Shown here in pieces: positions 12,666 through 24,880 of a DNA stretch of 64,000 bases. Both the position numbers and the translations under genes were made by a program. Every line of letters begins with the position of its first letter. Position 1 is the stretch's first letter. The stretch is from Notamacropus eugenii (Eukaryota > Chordata > Mammalia > Diprotodontia > Macropodidae), in assembly GCF_028372415.1 (NCBI RefSeq), contig NC_092879.1, positions 65,995,781-66,059,780 of the forward strand, read 5' to 3'. Below the pieces are notes generated by a model, which did no database searches, had not been told where the DNA came from, and saw only the letters and a list, made by a program, of their open reading frames with translations.

Positions 12666-13759
12666 GTTGCTGGTGGCCATGTATGTGATACTTCTGTTCT
12701 ATATGACCTGCCCACTTCTTTTTTCTTGTCATCCAGGTGTCTATTGTGTAAGTCACTAGGAAGGATGCTATAGCCTACTGACATCCATGCCTTACCATTG
12801 GATTACTGGTAATTTTGATTCTTCTGGGACTATGATACTCTACAATATGCAGCCATATAATATAAAAGAGAAAATTTTAAAACTCTAGGTTATTAAGTGT
12901 TTAAAAGGTGGCTGCTTGGGAAGCATTGAAAGGGTGGCTGAATTTCAAAAGGCGATCTAAACCATTTCCTCCCATTTCTCGCCCCTGAACCCAGCTCACT
13001 GTCTCTCATGAATATCTTTCTAAGATATTCACATGAAAAAGCTAACTCACTAGGCCCACCAATAACGTTTAGCTCAACTGAATTTTACATTCACTCTTTG
13101 GAGTTTTATTTATTTCCAAACGAGAATGACTCATTTTAAAAGAAAGTATTACATTAATTAATTCATCAATTACCCTCAGAATATTATTCTTTAATCTGGA
13201 GAATCAGAGAGACTCCTTTATGGTAACACATTTTAAGCTTGGAATGAAACCCAGTTTCTGACTTCTCTACACCAGGGATCACTATGGATCCTAGTTCAGC
13301 TAACGTGAAGCATCCCCACCCCACCATTCCTACAGCTTCAAACAATGATGTTTTCTTTAAAATTCCCACTCTAATCCTGTCAAAGTTGCTATATAAACCG
13401 CCAAGCAGCTAAATTCAGCTATTTCCCTCCCCCACACTCACACCCACATCATTACCAGGATCAAAGGATCAAAGCCAACTCAAAATATGACTGGCTTTTT
13501 TGTCTCTAGAAAATTAGTTGGCAAAAAAAAAGAAAATCAGTGAAGGGGGTGGATAGTCATTAGATGTTAGCACAAATAAAGTTCTGCTGGGCAACAGACC
13601 ATACTTCTGTCCTCTACCACTCTAGCTAAGTTCACGAGAGCTTTATAAATTTTTTTGGCTATAACTCTTTAAACTTCCATGTACTATGGTATGGAGGGGT
13701 TGTTATCTGCCCCTATGGAGGGAGTACCCACACTGATGACACTGTACATCCTTGAAGAA
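12666..13759. other. Unique non-coding DNA
   Basis: No repeat was recognised. The interval at about 12950-13180 is balanced, repeat-free and contains 'tacattaattaattcatcaa', so it could be tested for conservation. No exon was seen. Confidence 0.4.
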
Positions 13760-14640
13760 ATAATACAAAATGGGAGAATTCTGGGAAGATGGCAGAGTAG
13801 GTCAGAAAACTTTCGGCTCTCCAAATTTCCTCCACAAAAAAAGATAGAACATCACCTCAGAGCAGCAGAAATAAACATGGGGTAAAACAGTAGTCCTCCT
13901 AAGACAATCTGAGAAGACTCCAGGAAAGACCCAACCTTGAGGGGCAGGAGTTTCAGCCTGAATAAAGTGGAAACACCTCCCAGCCCACTTGCAGAATCAA
14001 CAAGGCTTGGGGGCAGCTGGGTTGAGAGGTAGCTTCAGCCTTAGAAACTTTCATTTTGCAGACAGCATAGGGCTCTGAAGGCTGAGGAGAAGGCTGAAAG
14101 ATCTTTCACTATTCAAGAGATTCCAAGCGTGCTGACCAGACACATCCCGGGCTGCAGTTACACGAAGAATGAGCTCACACATACCTGGTGAGTGCAGTAG
14201 CCAGGGGTGGGGACTCTGCTAGCTGTGGGCACTCACAGGGGAGCAGAGTCCTTGGTTTTGGTTCCAGGGTACAGAGGAGAGCTGCAGCTTGCAGCCACTG
14301 GAGGGACTGCAAGGAGCAAGATGATGTGGGGGACAGTGGGATTGGGGCCCCTAGCTTTTGCCTTAGGCGTAGGGAGGAGAGCCCAAGGTTGGGTGCCAAG
14401 ACATACCTCAGAAAATAATAGTAAGGAGGACTTGAGGCTTGGGGCGTCATTCCCCATACTTCCAGACAACAACTTGATTACACTAATAGCTGCTAAAAAC
14501 AAAATAAAACAAAAAAGAAATGAATAAAAATGAGTAAGCAAAGGAGAAAGAACCCAACCATTAATAGTTACTATAGGGATAGAGAAGATCTGGGTTCATA
14601 TACAGAGAAAGATAAAGGAGCTAAAAAAACTCATTTTTCA
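13760..14640 (+). mobile_element. L1 LINE 5' UTR and start of ORF1, truncated
   Basis: The 5' end has the mammalian L1 hallmark 'gggaagatggcagagtagg' at about 13786. About 740 bp of GC-richer 5' UTR follow, then an A-rich leader ('aaaacaaaataaaacaaaa') and an ATG at 14533 that opens a short lysine/arginine-rich frame starting M-S-K-Q-R-R-K-N, as expected for an ORF1 N-terminus. The frame ends within about 40 codons and the match is lost near 14640. The element therefore keeps its promoter end but lacks ORF1's body and all of ORF2. The small overlapping frames in both strands at 14175-14541 are 5' UTR artefacts. Confidence 0.7.
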
Positions 14641-15540
14641 TTGAGATATGTTGAATAGGCCCCAAACACATAAAGAGTTCTTGGGGGAAAAAAACTTAAA
14701 AAACATGACCTCACCTATATAAAGGTGAGTGGTATAGATATATGACGGTGCATGGAGAATCAGAAGGCCCAATCTGGCAGCCATATGTTTCAGTCTCAGA
14801 AAGTCTCCTAAAAGAGACTCAAAAGTTTTTCTGTCTCTGGGAGGATGCCAAAAACCTTATAGGAAAAGCAACAGCTACAGACTATTAAAAAAGGGAAATT
14901 ACAAGGCTCCTAGGAAGTCAGCTCCCCAGGGTACATCTATACTCCTAAACATGGTGGGGCAGAATCACAGCACCTCCAAGTCAATGTACCCTGTGGACTA
15001 AGCAGAGTAGAAACAGCTTTCCTCACTGGCCTAGGGACATTTGCCCAATTGGAAATAAACATATGGTAAATCACCATCCACAACAGGATTGTCACCTACT
15101 GGGTCAGGAATGTTAAAAACACTTTGATGGGAGCAGTTGATGACCTAGACAGAGAACTCATCTTTGTGCACTGGTCACAATGAAAGCTACTCTGGCTAAT
15201 GGCTGCAATGTTTCATCAAGTCAGGTCCCAAGTCTGATTTAGGGGTCAAGGAAAGACAGCATTACAGCACTTTGTTTTATACTCAATATAAGCTAATAGA
15301 GAAGATCCAAATGCTTCCTGACAAACAGTGAACTGACAGTGTAGTGGAGGACAGACAATGTGTAACTATTTTGGCCAATTTACCACCTGCCTGATTTGTG
15401 CATGATGAGTCTTGATGTTTTTTAAAGGGAAGAAAAGAAGGGAAAAGGAGAGCAAAATCTATAAAATATAGACTAGTTGCAGTCTTATTCAGCCTACATA
15501 TTTAATCCTTTGCCAACTTTGTAATTTTTACCTTCACAAC
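14641..15540. other. Unassigned non-coding DNA after the L1 fragment
   Basis: No reading frame of note. The text at about 14930-15300 has a repeat-like feel, but I cannot name a family. Confidence 0.35.
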
Positions 15541-15544
15541 ATCT

Positions 15545-15592
15545 CCTATGTGTGTATATCGATATCTATGTGCATATATATGTGAACATATG

Positions 15593-15645
<53 letters not shown>

Positions 15646-15690
15646 CTACATGCAGATACCTATATATAGACACAAATACCTATATATGTG

Positions 15691-15736
<46 letters not shown>

Positions 15737-15765
15737 TGTCAGTATAGATTATATGTGTAAGATAT
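15545..15765. repeat. Compound (TA)n / (CA)n microsatellite
   Basis: A TA tract at about 15598-15643 and a CA tract at about 15693-15727 are linked by tetranucleotide-like 'acctatatatagacaca' text. The overlapping I-Y and T-H rich frames are translation artefacts of the dinucleotides. Confidence 0.95.
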
Positions 15766-16100
15766 ATCCCAGTCTTCACCACCATAGTTGAAGCCCTCAT
15801 CACTTCTGGTCCAGAATTTTGCAAAAACCTTTTAACCAGTCTCCCTGGCTCAAGTCTCTTCTCATTTCAATCCATCCTCCACTTGGCTGCCATGGAGATT
15901 TTTCTAAATTATAGATCTGACCACATCGCCCTCCCACTCAATGACTCCAGTCATATTCCAGGATCAAATATAAAGCATTTAAAACTCTTCATTCTGGCTC
16001 CCATCGACCTTCCCAGTCTTCTTATATCTTAGTCTCTTCCACATGCTTTATAGTCCAGCTACAATGACTAGTCTACCTGCAGTTTCTCAAACAACATCTC
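15766..16100 (+). repeat. L2 LINE 3' region
   Basis: Plus-strand L2: 'caatccatcctccacttggc', 'atctgaccacatcgccctcc', 'ttcattctggctcccatcg', 'ccacatgctttatagtccag'. Confidence 0.75.
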
Positions 16101-16109
16101 TCCTCTCTA

Positions 16110-16320
16110 TGCCTTTGTACTTTCTGGGAATAATGAATCAAAATTGCAGAGAAGGCCCTTTGATTGCCATATATGGAAAAAACTTCCTCCCAATTAGGCC
16201 TATCCAAAAATGGAGTGGAGGTGGGGGTGGAGGTGAGGAGACAGGTAGTAGGCTTCCCTCACTAGTGGTTTTCAGACAAAGACTGGATGACCGCTACTCA
16301 ATAATGCCCCAAAGAGGCTT
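16110..16320 (+). repeat. CR1/L3-like LINE 3' fragment
   Basis: 'aaaacttcctcccaattagg', then 'tagtggttttcagacaaaga' and 'ctggatgaccgctactc' follow the CR1/L3 3' UTR order. A GGTGGAG repeat interrupts it at about 16214-16240. Confidence 0.5.
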
Positions 16321-17534
16321 GTCCATCAAGTAAGCGTTATATTAGATGGGCACAGAGGTGTCTCCAAATGCTGACATCCTGGGATTTGGCAAAGGGAGAC
16401 CCAAGATACTTTCATCTGTTGTGAACAGAAGTAAAAAACACTGGCTTTTCACAGGAGGAGGAGGAGAAGGAATGCTGCTCTGACAGTCCCACTTCATAGA
16501 ATCCAAGCTGACTAACCCCACAAACACATAATCTTTGTAGGTCCCCTAAGGACAACAGGAGTTGGCAAATACTGAGATATACAGTAGTAACCTTAATGAT
16601 TAGAATGTGAGCTTCTCCATGGCAGGGGCTGTCAGGTTTCTGCCTTACAAGTCATAGGGTGCTTAAAGAAGGTTTGTTATTGAATTCTATTAATGTTCTT
16701 AAGGATAAATCTCCGTATTTGCAAAATGGGGGTGGTGTGGGTGGACTGGATGTTCACTACAGTCCTTCCATCACTATGATTCTATGATTCTCATTTGTGT
16801 TTTTCAGGTTCTAATTTCCAAATCTATTTCCAATTTTTCTCTCAGGATCAGAATCCTTCTGGGATATCCTGTGGTGCTGTAGGGAACTGCTTCTGAAGAA
16901 AGCATTTTACCAACCTTACAGTAATGTATAAATGGGAGGCATTATTATTACTTTTGTTATTAGTATAGTTTTAAGACCAGGACCCTAACATCTCTGAGAA
17001 TGCTGGATCAGGAACTCCTTGTGCTTTCCTGGGTTCAGTGGTCTGTTTGGAATTAGCTTCACAAATCATGGTCCAAGTCTCCACCAATTCAATACTCTCT
17101 ATTTAAAGGTCATTCAAGCCGTAAATCCAATAGCCAAAGCAATTCAATTAAGACATAAAATATAATGTAAATAACAAGAGGGAATCAAATAGTAGAATCA
17201 TTTTCTGCACCCATGCACAAATGGGTGCAACTTGCATATAGGCTTCATATGTAATTATAATTTAATTCTCACTAATATCCTTGAAAAATCCACTAACACC
17301 CCTCCCTCAATCTCCATGTCCCAAGTAGAATTATATAGAAACTTGCAAAGACAGATCACAGTGAAAATAGTATAGGTTTAAGTCTGAGCTGCCTCGATCT
17401 CTCAAGACAGGCTAAATCTGTTGAAGACCCTAAGCTGGGCATCAGAATCATCAGGATTCCACCAAGACCTTTGGGTTTAGAGATGCAAGAGTCACACTCC
17501 TATGCAAATTCCTGCCTCCATGTCTCTTCTCTTA
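16321..17534. other. Unassigned DNA flanking the satellite on the left
   Basis: No gene was recognised. The last part before the array (about 17340-17534) shows no clear similarity to satellite units further right. Confidence 0.4.
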
Positions 17535-19745
17535 ACTGTAACGTGGTAACAAATTGGTTAAAAGAAATAGACCCAGAGAGATTTTGGATACAGGGACACT
17601 GATGCTAGGCCACAGCCTAGACAGGGAAGACAGATGAAGTGTCATGCTCAGATGAACACAAGAAATGGGCCTTTGTGCCCAGAAAGAGGGAATACAGGAT
17701 CTATCGAAAGTGCCAGTAACCATAGCAGGAGGTCCTCCAAGGGGTTCTAATGAGGGAACCCCACAGAAATGAACCCAGGGATATTCTGGATACTGGGAAA
17801 CCTCTCCTGGATAACAGGGAGCATCAATGGTAGGGCAAATTCCCTACTACATGTCCCTTAATATAAAATAGGAAGAATCTGAAGAAAAGCCCCAAACATG
17901 GAGCCCACAGGCAGAGCAGGGGGCCCTTCCAAGGACCACAGAACAGATCCACTCAAATCTGTCAAAACATGTTCTTGTGTCTTTCAAAGTTCCCTCAGGG
18001 GTAACTGACAATAGGATCAGAACCAGAATCCCCCAAACCAGATGCCGAGCCCAAGAGAGTAAGAAAACAAAACACAAAAGCCCATGCAGAGGCAGTCAGT
18101 GAACCAGCTACATGGGCATTACAAGGGACACTTTATGAGGGACCCACTGACTACACGTGGTCCAAAGGCACTCCTTCAGTCTAGAGGAAAATCAGAAAGT
18201 GGAATAGAAGTACCTGAAAAGGAGAACCAGGGAAAAAGAAAGGGAATCTCCACAAAATCCCACCCAAACCATAAGGCTTCACAACAGGGGGACCTACATT
18301 GAGCTCTGGGCCAGATTCCATCACATCCATCTAAAAACAGTCTGAAGACTTCAGAAAGTCCAATGGAAGAAAAGCATGACCAGAACTACATGAAAGTGCC
18401 TCAACTGTACCCCTGGTCATGAAAGGGGAATGAACAGCCAAAATCCACTCAGAATTCAATCATTTGTAGAAGGGCAGAGATAGCAGAGATCTATCCAGAG
18501 ATTTTATTTCTGCTCAGGACAATTTCACCACATACATAAATAGAAGTGGAGGCACTAGAAGGGCCATAAATCTAGACCCAGGCAGAGAGCAGAGGAATCT
18601 TCTGCAAAATCCCATCCATGGGCCAGGCTGTCACAGCAGGGGAGCCTACATTGCAATCTGAGCCAGATTCCTTAAAGGATATCCACCAAAAGTTTGCAGA
18701 TCTGAGAAAGGACAATGGTGGAAAAACACAGCTAGAACTAGGCCAGAATTCCCCCAGAGGAACTGGCCCTGGTCAAGAAAATGGAATGGAAAGAAAGGAT
18801 CCACCCAGAATTCAATCGCTCAGAATGGGGCGGGGGGGAGGGGGGGGCGGTGGTTCTAGCAGATATCACAGAAATATATGCACAGATTGCCTACCAGGCC
18901 AGGATGGTTCCAATATATACATGGAAAGAACCAGAGTGCCCACAATGGAAGGAAAACAAGACCTAGGAAAGAGAAGAGGAATGTGCAAGGAAAAAGTCTT
19001 AAGAACTAAAGAATGATTCACAGAAGGGGATCCCATAGGATGTGCCAGTAGCAAGCCATTAAATGATCCACGAACAATCACTGGAAAGTAAACAGCCCCT
19101 TAGACAAGAGGGACCAAAGGAACAATGATTCCATCTAGAGGGAAAGCAGGAAGTGGACCAGAAGCACCTCAAATGGAGACCCAGGGAAAGAGATAAGGAA
19201 TCTTCTCCCAAATCCCATCAACGTTCAAGGTCCTACCAGGAACAGCACCTACCCTGTAAGCTGGGCCAGATTCCTTAACAGGGATACACCACAAGGTTGT
19301 AGGCCTGAGGAAGCACAGTGGTGGAAAAGTACAGAAACAATGAGGCCAGAATTCCCCAAAAGTATGCCCGTGGTCAAGAAATGCAAATGGACAGCCAGAA
19401 TCCACCCAGAATTCAATTACTCATGGTCAGGGGCTGAGAATGGGCTTTAGCAGGCACCCCAGAAATGTATCCACAGACTGCCTATTTGCCCAGGACTCTT
19501 CCAGAAAAAACAAGGAAAAGAACAGAGTACCCAAAATGGCCTAAAATTGAGACACAGGAAACTGATGAGGAGTATAGACAAACAAAGGAATGGTTCACAG
19601 CAGGGGGTCTCACATGAGCTGTCAATGAAATGATCAGTGAATGGAAACTGGAAAGCACACAGCCACCTAGACAAGAGAGACCCCAGGAACTATGCCACAA
19701 TCCCCCAAATGAACTCCTCAAGAAAGAGGAGAAGAATGTGCAAGA
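17535..19745. repeat. Satellite unit U1 (extra S/S3 segment, no minisatellite)
   Basis: R runs from 17535 to about 18180, S1 to about 18545, S2 to about 18918 and S3 to about 19112. At about 19113 the sequence jumps from S3 ('gacaagagggacc') back to the end of R ('ttccatctagagggaaagca'). A further S (to about 19508) and a further S3 (to about 19745) follow. The site where later units have a minisatellite is uninterrupted here (17737-17756). A G-rich tract at 18826-18850 sits in S2. Confidence 0.8.
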
Positions 19746-21020
19746 AGAAATGCAGCCTGGTAGCACATTGGTTCAAAGAAACAGGCCCAGGGAGATTTTG
19801 GATGCAGGGACCCTGGTGCTATGGAATGGCCTACACAGGGACTAGAGATGAAGTGTAATGCAGGAAGGAACAAAAGTAATGGGCCTGAATATCCCTTAAG
19901 GGGGATGGAGGAATTCTCCAAGGCCCCAGCAGCCACAGGAGGAAGTCCTCCAAAAGGCTCTAGGGAGGGAAGCCCACAGAAATTGATGCGGAGACATTCT
20001 GGAGACTGGGAAAAGACTGCAGGATAAGAGAGAGCATCAGTGGTGGGGCACATTCCCTATAAAGTTGGGGACAGAACAAAAGAGGATGAATCTGAAGGAG
20101 AGCACCAAACATTGAGCACACAGGCACAGCAGGGGGCCACTCCATGGAGCACAGAACAGATCCCTTCAAATCTGACAAAAGATGTTCTTGTGACCTTCAA
20201 AATTCCCTTAGTCATGACTGACAATAGGACCTTCACCGGAATGCCCAAAATCAGCTGCCCATCAAAAGAGAGTCAGAAAAAAACAAGAAAGGCCATGCAG
20301 AAACAGTCAGTGAACCAGCTACTTGGGCTTTACATGGGACCCTAGAAATGACACCACTGACTACATGTGGTAGGAGGCAATGCTTCAGTCTAGAAGGAAA
20401 GCAGGAAGTGGACCAGAAGCACCTGAAATGGAGACCCAGGGAAAGAGACAAAGAATCTTCCCCAAAATCCATCCATGGGCAAGATACTGTGAGGACGGGC
20501 ACCTACCTTGAAAGCTGGGCCAGATTCCTTAACAGGGATCCACCACAAGCTTGTAGACCTGAGAATATAAAATGGCAGAAATCACAGAGAGAACTTGGCC
20601 AGAGTTCCTCCAAAGTAAGCCCATGGTCAATAAATGCTAATGGATAGCCAGAATCCACCAGCATTCAATCACTCACAGTAGGGAGCTGAAGATGGACTCT
20701 AGCAGGCACCTCAGAAATAAATCCACAGACTGCCTATCTGTCCAGGACAGTTCCAGTATATACATGGAAAGGAGCAGAGTACCCCAAATGGCCTGAAATT
20801 CAGACGCAGGAAACTGACTGAGGATTCTACACAAACAAAGTCTAAGAACTAAGGCATGATTCACAGCAGGGGATCCCACCTGAGGTGCCAGTACCAACCC
20901 ACTAAAATGATCAATAAACGGTAAGCAGTGAGTAGACAGCCCCTTGGACAAGAGGGACCCCAGGAACTGGATCACAGTCCCCCATATGAACCCCTCAAGG
21001 AAAGAGGAGAAGAATGTGCA
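19746..21020. repeat. Satellite unit U2 (short type, about 1.27 kb)
   Basis: R is followed by one S only. The text begins like S1 ('ggaaagcaggaagtggacca', about 20396) but continues like S2 ('tccatccatgggcaagatac'), so the junction lies in the shared part. S3 follows from about 20768. There is no minisatellite at about 19950. Confidence 0.8.
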
Positions 21021-22275
21021 AGAAGAAACCCAACCTGATAACATATTGCTTCAAAGAAATAGGCCCAGGGAGATTTTGGATGCAGGGACCCTGGTGCTAT
21101 GGAATGGCCTAGACAGGGACTAGAGGTGAAGTGTAATGCAGGAAGGAACAAAAGCAATGGGCCTGAATATCCCATAAGGGGGATGGAGGAAGTTTCCAAG
21201 GTCCCAGCAGCCATGGTGGGAGGTCCTCCAACAGGCTCTAGGGAGGGAAGCCCACAGAAATTGATGCAGGGACATTCTGGAGATTGAGAAAAGCTTCCTG
21301 GATAACAGGGAACATGGGTGGTGGGGCAAATTGCCTACAAAGTATGGGATAGAACAAAAAGATGAATCTGAAGGAAAGCCCCAAACATTGATCACACAGA
21401 CACAGCAGGGGGCCCCTTCATGGCTCACAGAACAAATCCCCTAAAATCTGTTGAAAGATGTTTGTGACCTTGAATATTCCCTGAGGCATGACTGACAATA
21501 GGATCTCCACCAGAATGTCATAAATTACCTGCCCATTGAAAAGAGTCAGAAAAAACAAGAAAGGCCATGCAGAAGCAGTCAGTGAACCAGCTACTTGGGC
21601 TTTACATGGGACCCAGGAAATGACACCACTGACTACAAGTGGTGGGAGGCAATGCTTGAGTCTAGAAGGAAAGCAAGAAGTGGACCAGAAGCACCTGAAA
21701 TGGAGACCCAGATAATGAGATAGGGAAACATCCCCAAGATCCAATCCATGGGCAAGTTTCTACCAGGAGGGGCATCTACCTTGCAAGCTGGGCCAGATTC
21801 CCTAACAGGGATCCACCACAAGCTTGTAGACCTGAGAAAGTACAATGGTGGAAAAGCACAGAGAGACCTGGGCCAGAATTCCCTCAAAGTATATCCATGG
21901 TCAAGAAATGGGAATGGACTGTCAGAATTCAATCACTCATGGTGGGAGGCTGAGGAGGGACTCTAGCAAGCATCCCAGAAATATATCCACAGAATGCCTA
22001 TCTGTCCAGGACAGTTCCAGTATATACATGGAAAGGAGCAGAGTACCCCAAATGGCCTGAAATCCAGACGCAGGAAACTGATTGGGGATTCTACACAAAG
22101 TCTAAGAACTAAGGCATGATTCACAGCAGGGGATCCCACCTGAGGTGCTAGTAGCAAACCCCTAAAATGATCGATGAATGGTAAGTGGAGAATAGACAGT
22201 CCCTTGGAAAGGAGAGACCCCAGGAAGTAGGCCACAATCCCCTAAATGAACACCTCAGCGAAAGAGAAGAACATG
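21021..22275. repeat. Satellite unit U3 (short type, about 1.25 kb)
   Basis: Same architecture as U2: R, one S1/S2 hybrid starting about 21667, then S3 from about 22028. It is the closest visible relative of U2 (shared 'accctggtgctatggaatgg' and 'cctctagggagggaagccc'-like changes in R). There is no minisatellite at about 21230. Confidence 0.8.
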
Positions 22276-23832
22276 CAAGAAAAATTCAACTCTATAACAT
22301 TGGTTAAAAGAAATAGGCCCAGAGAGATTTTGGATGTAGTGACACTGGTGCTGTGCCTCAGCCTAGAGAGGGACAACAGACTAATGGTCATGTTCAATGG
22401 AACACAAACAAGAGGCCACAGTGCCCTGAAAAGCAAAATACAGGAACCATCGAAGGTGGCAGTAACCACAGCAGGAGGTCCTCCAGCTGTAGTGATGGCA
22501 AGATGGGGATACACAGAGAGACAGATGGGGGATATACAGAAAGATACAGGACCTACGGACAGATTGGGACACATGGACAGATGGGAATACAGGTGGGGAT
22601 ACAAAAACAGACACATGGGGACATACAGACAGATGGGTACACATGGACAGATGGGGACACATAGCCACACAATGGGGACAAATGGACAGATGGGGACACA
22701 CCAATAATACATATGAAAACACAGACTAGTCAAGGCCTCTTGTGAGGGAACCCCACAGACATGGATCCAGGGACATCCTGGGTACTGGTAAAAGCCTCCT
22801 GGATTAGGAGGTGCAGCAGCGGTGGGGCAAATTCCCTGCTCAGTGTGTTGTAGAAGAAAAGAGGATGTATCTGAAGCAAAGTTCCAAACTTGGAGCACAG
22901 CAAGGGGCCCATCCATGGACCACATAACAGATCCCCACAAATCTGTCAAAAGAAGTTCTTGTGACCTACAATATTCCCTCATCGTGACTAACAATGGGAT
23001 CTCAACCAGACTTCCCTAAATCAGCTACCCAGAGAAAGAGAGAAAGCAACAAGAAAGCCTATGCAGAAGCAATCATTGAACCAGCTACTTGGGCTGTAGA
23101 ATGAACCTAGAAGTATCTACAATGACTACACGTGGTCCCAAGGCAATGCTTCAGACTAGAAGGAAAGCAGGAAGTGGAACAGAACCTACTGAAATGGAGA
23201 CTCAGGGACAGAGAAAGGGAATCTTCCACAACATCCCATCCAAAATATAAGCACAGCAGGTGGGCTCACATTGCACACTGGGCGACATTCCCTCACATCT
23301 ATCCACCAACAGTGAGGAGACCTTAGAAAGACCAATGGAGGAAACGTAGAGCCAGAACTAGGCCAGGGTAGCCACAAAGTGTGCCTGTGGTCAAGAAAGA
23401 GGAATGGGCAGCTAGAATCCACCAAGAATTGCACCGTTCACAGGAAGGGGCCTGACAAAGGCCCCTGGCAAAGATAGCAGAAATCTATTCACAGATTGTA
23501 TGTCTGCCCATGACAATTGCCCTGTATACAAGCAAAGGAGCAGAGGCACTGAAAGAGTCTGAAATCTAGTTACAGGCAGAGAATCACGTAATCACCCCCA
23601 AAATCCCACCCATATACCTGGCCTTTCCAGGAGAGGGGCCTATCTTGTAATCTGGGGCAGATTCCTTAAAGGGTATCCACCAAAAGTTGAAAAGCCCAGC
23701 TAGAACTAGGCCAAAATTTCTCCAAAGTATACCCCTGGTCCAGAAGTGGGAATGGAAAGCCAGAATCCACCCAAAATTCAATCACTCACATTGAGGGGCT
23801 GAGGATGGACTCTAGCAAATACCCCAGAAATA
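22276..23832. repeat. Satellite unit U4 (small minisatellite)
   Basis: R is split by a minisatellite at about 22495-22725. S1 (about 23155-23530) and S2 (about 23531-23832) follow. S2 breaks off at 'accccagaaatata' and passes directly into the minisatellite of the next unit, so the end of S2, all of S3 and the start of the next R are missing. Confidence 0.8.
22495..22725. repeat. 18-bp-period minisatellite in U4
   Basis: Repeats of the type GGGGACACATGGACAGAT, with variants such as 'ggggatacacagagagacag'. The plus strand is purine-rich and T occurs mostly in 'atg'. Open frames in both directions are caused by a period divisible by three. Confidence 0.9.
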
Positions 23833-24880
23833 TATAGACAGACAGACACACACGGACAGACAGATGGGGAAACATGGACAGACAGGTGAAGGATAAACAA
23901 ATAGGGACACACATACAGACACATAGGGACACACAGATAGATGAGGAAACATGGGGAGACAAATAAGGGATATACAGAGATACGGAACCCAGAGACACAT
24001 GGGGACACAGGGACAGATGGGGGGGACACAGAAGGGGAGACAGAAAGGGACACATGGACAGCCAGATGGGGACATATGGACAGGTGAGGAAACATGGAGA
24101 GACAGACGGGGAACCCACAGACCAATGGGGAAACATGGACAGACACATGGGGACACACAGACACATGGGGACATGCAGACAGATGGGGACACATACACAG
24201 ATGGGGACCCACAGCTTGATGCATGGGGACACACGGACAGACACATATGGACAAACAGACAGATGGGGAAACACAGATAAGAACACCTGGATAGACACAT
24301 GGGGACACATGGACAAATGGAGATACATAGATGTGGATACACAGACAGACATATTGGGACACACGGTAGGGTGGGGACACAGGGACAAAAGCAGACACAC
24401 AGAGAAGGGGACACATGGACAGACAGATGGGGAAACACGGGCAGGTGGGGAAGCATGGAGAGACAGATGGGGGATATGAAGACAGACACCGGACCAATGG
24501 ACACAGGGGGAAACACGGAGAGACACATGGGGACACAAGGGCAGACAGGAGACACAGAGACATACAGGGACACACAGAGAGATGGCAACATACAGATAGA
24601 TGGGGAAACATGGAAAAACACAAGGGGGCACACGGACAGGTGGGCACACACAGACTGATGGGGACACACAGATACACATGGGGACAAATGAATAGATGAA
24701 GACACATGGACACACACAAGGGGACACATGGACAGATATGTGGACACATGGATAGAAAGATGGGGAAACATGGACAGACAGATGAGGGATACGAAGAGAG
24801 ACGGGGACAAATGAACAGACACATGAGGACTGACCGATAGGAAACACACAGACAGATGGGGACACATCAACATACATATA
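23833..24880. repeat. 18-bp-period minisatellite in U5 (about 1.05 kb)
   Basis: Longest of the five tracts. It mixes an 18-bp form with longer composite forms ('acagacacatggggacacac'). All three minus-strand frames stay open across it. They translate into hexapeptide repeats of the C-P-H-L-S-V type and variants. No signal peptide, catalytic motif or cysteine spacing of a known domain accompanies them. Confidence 0.9.

Noticed and set aside
22242..22994. 250-codon minus-strand frame as a gene
   Set aside because: It is R-segment satellite joined to the U4 minisatellite. Sister units carry stops or shifts in the same place.
23778..24877. Minus-strand frames of 348-363 codons as a repeat-rich secreted or membrane protein
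   Set aside because: The frames are open in all three registers at once because the 18-bp period excludes stops. There is no signal peptide, domain or unique sequence, and they run into satellite text.
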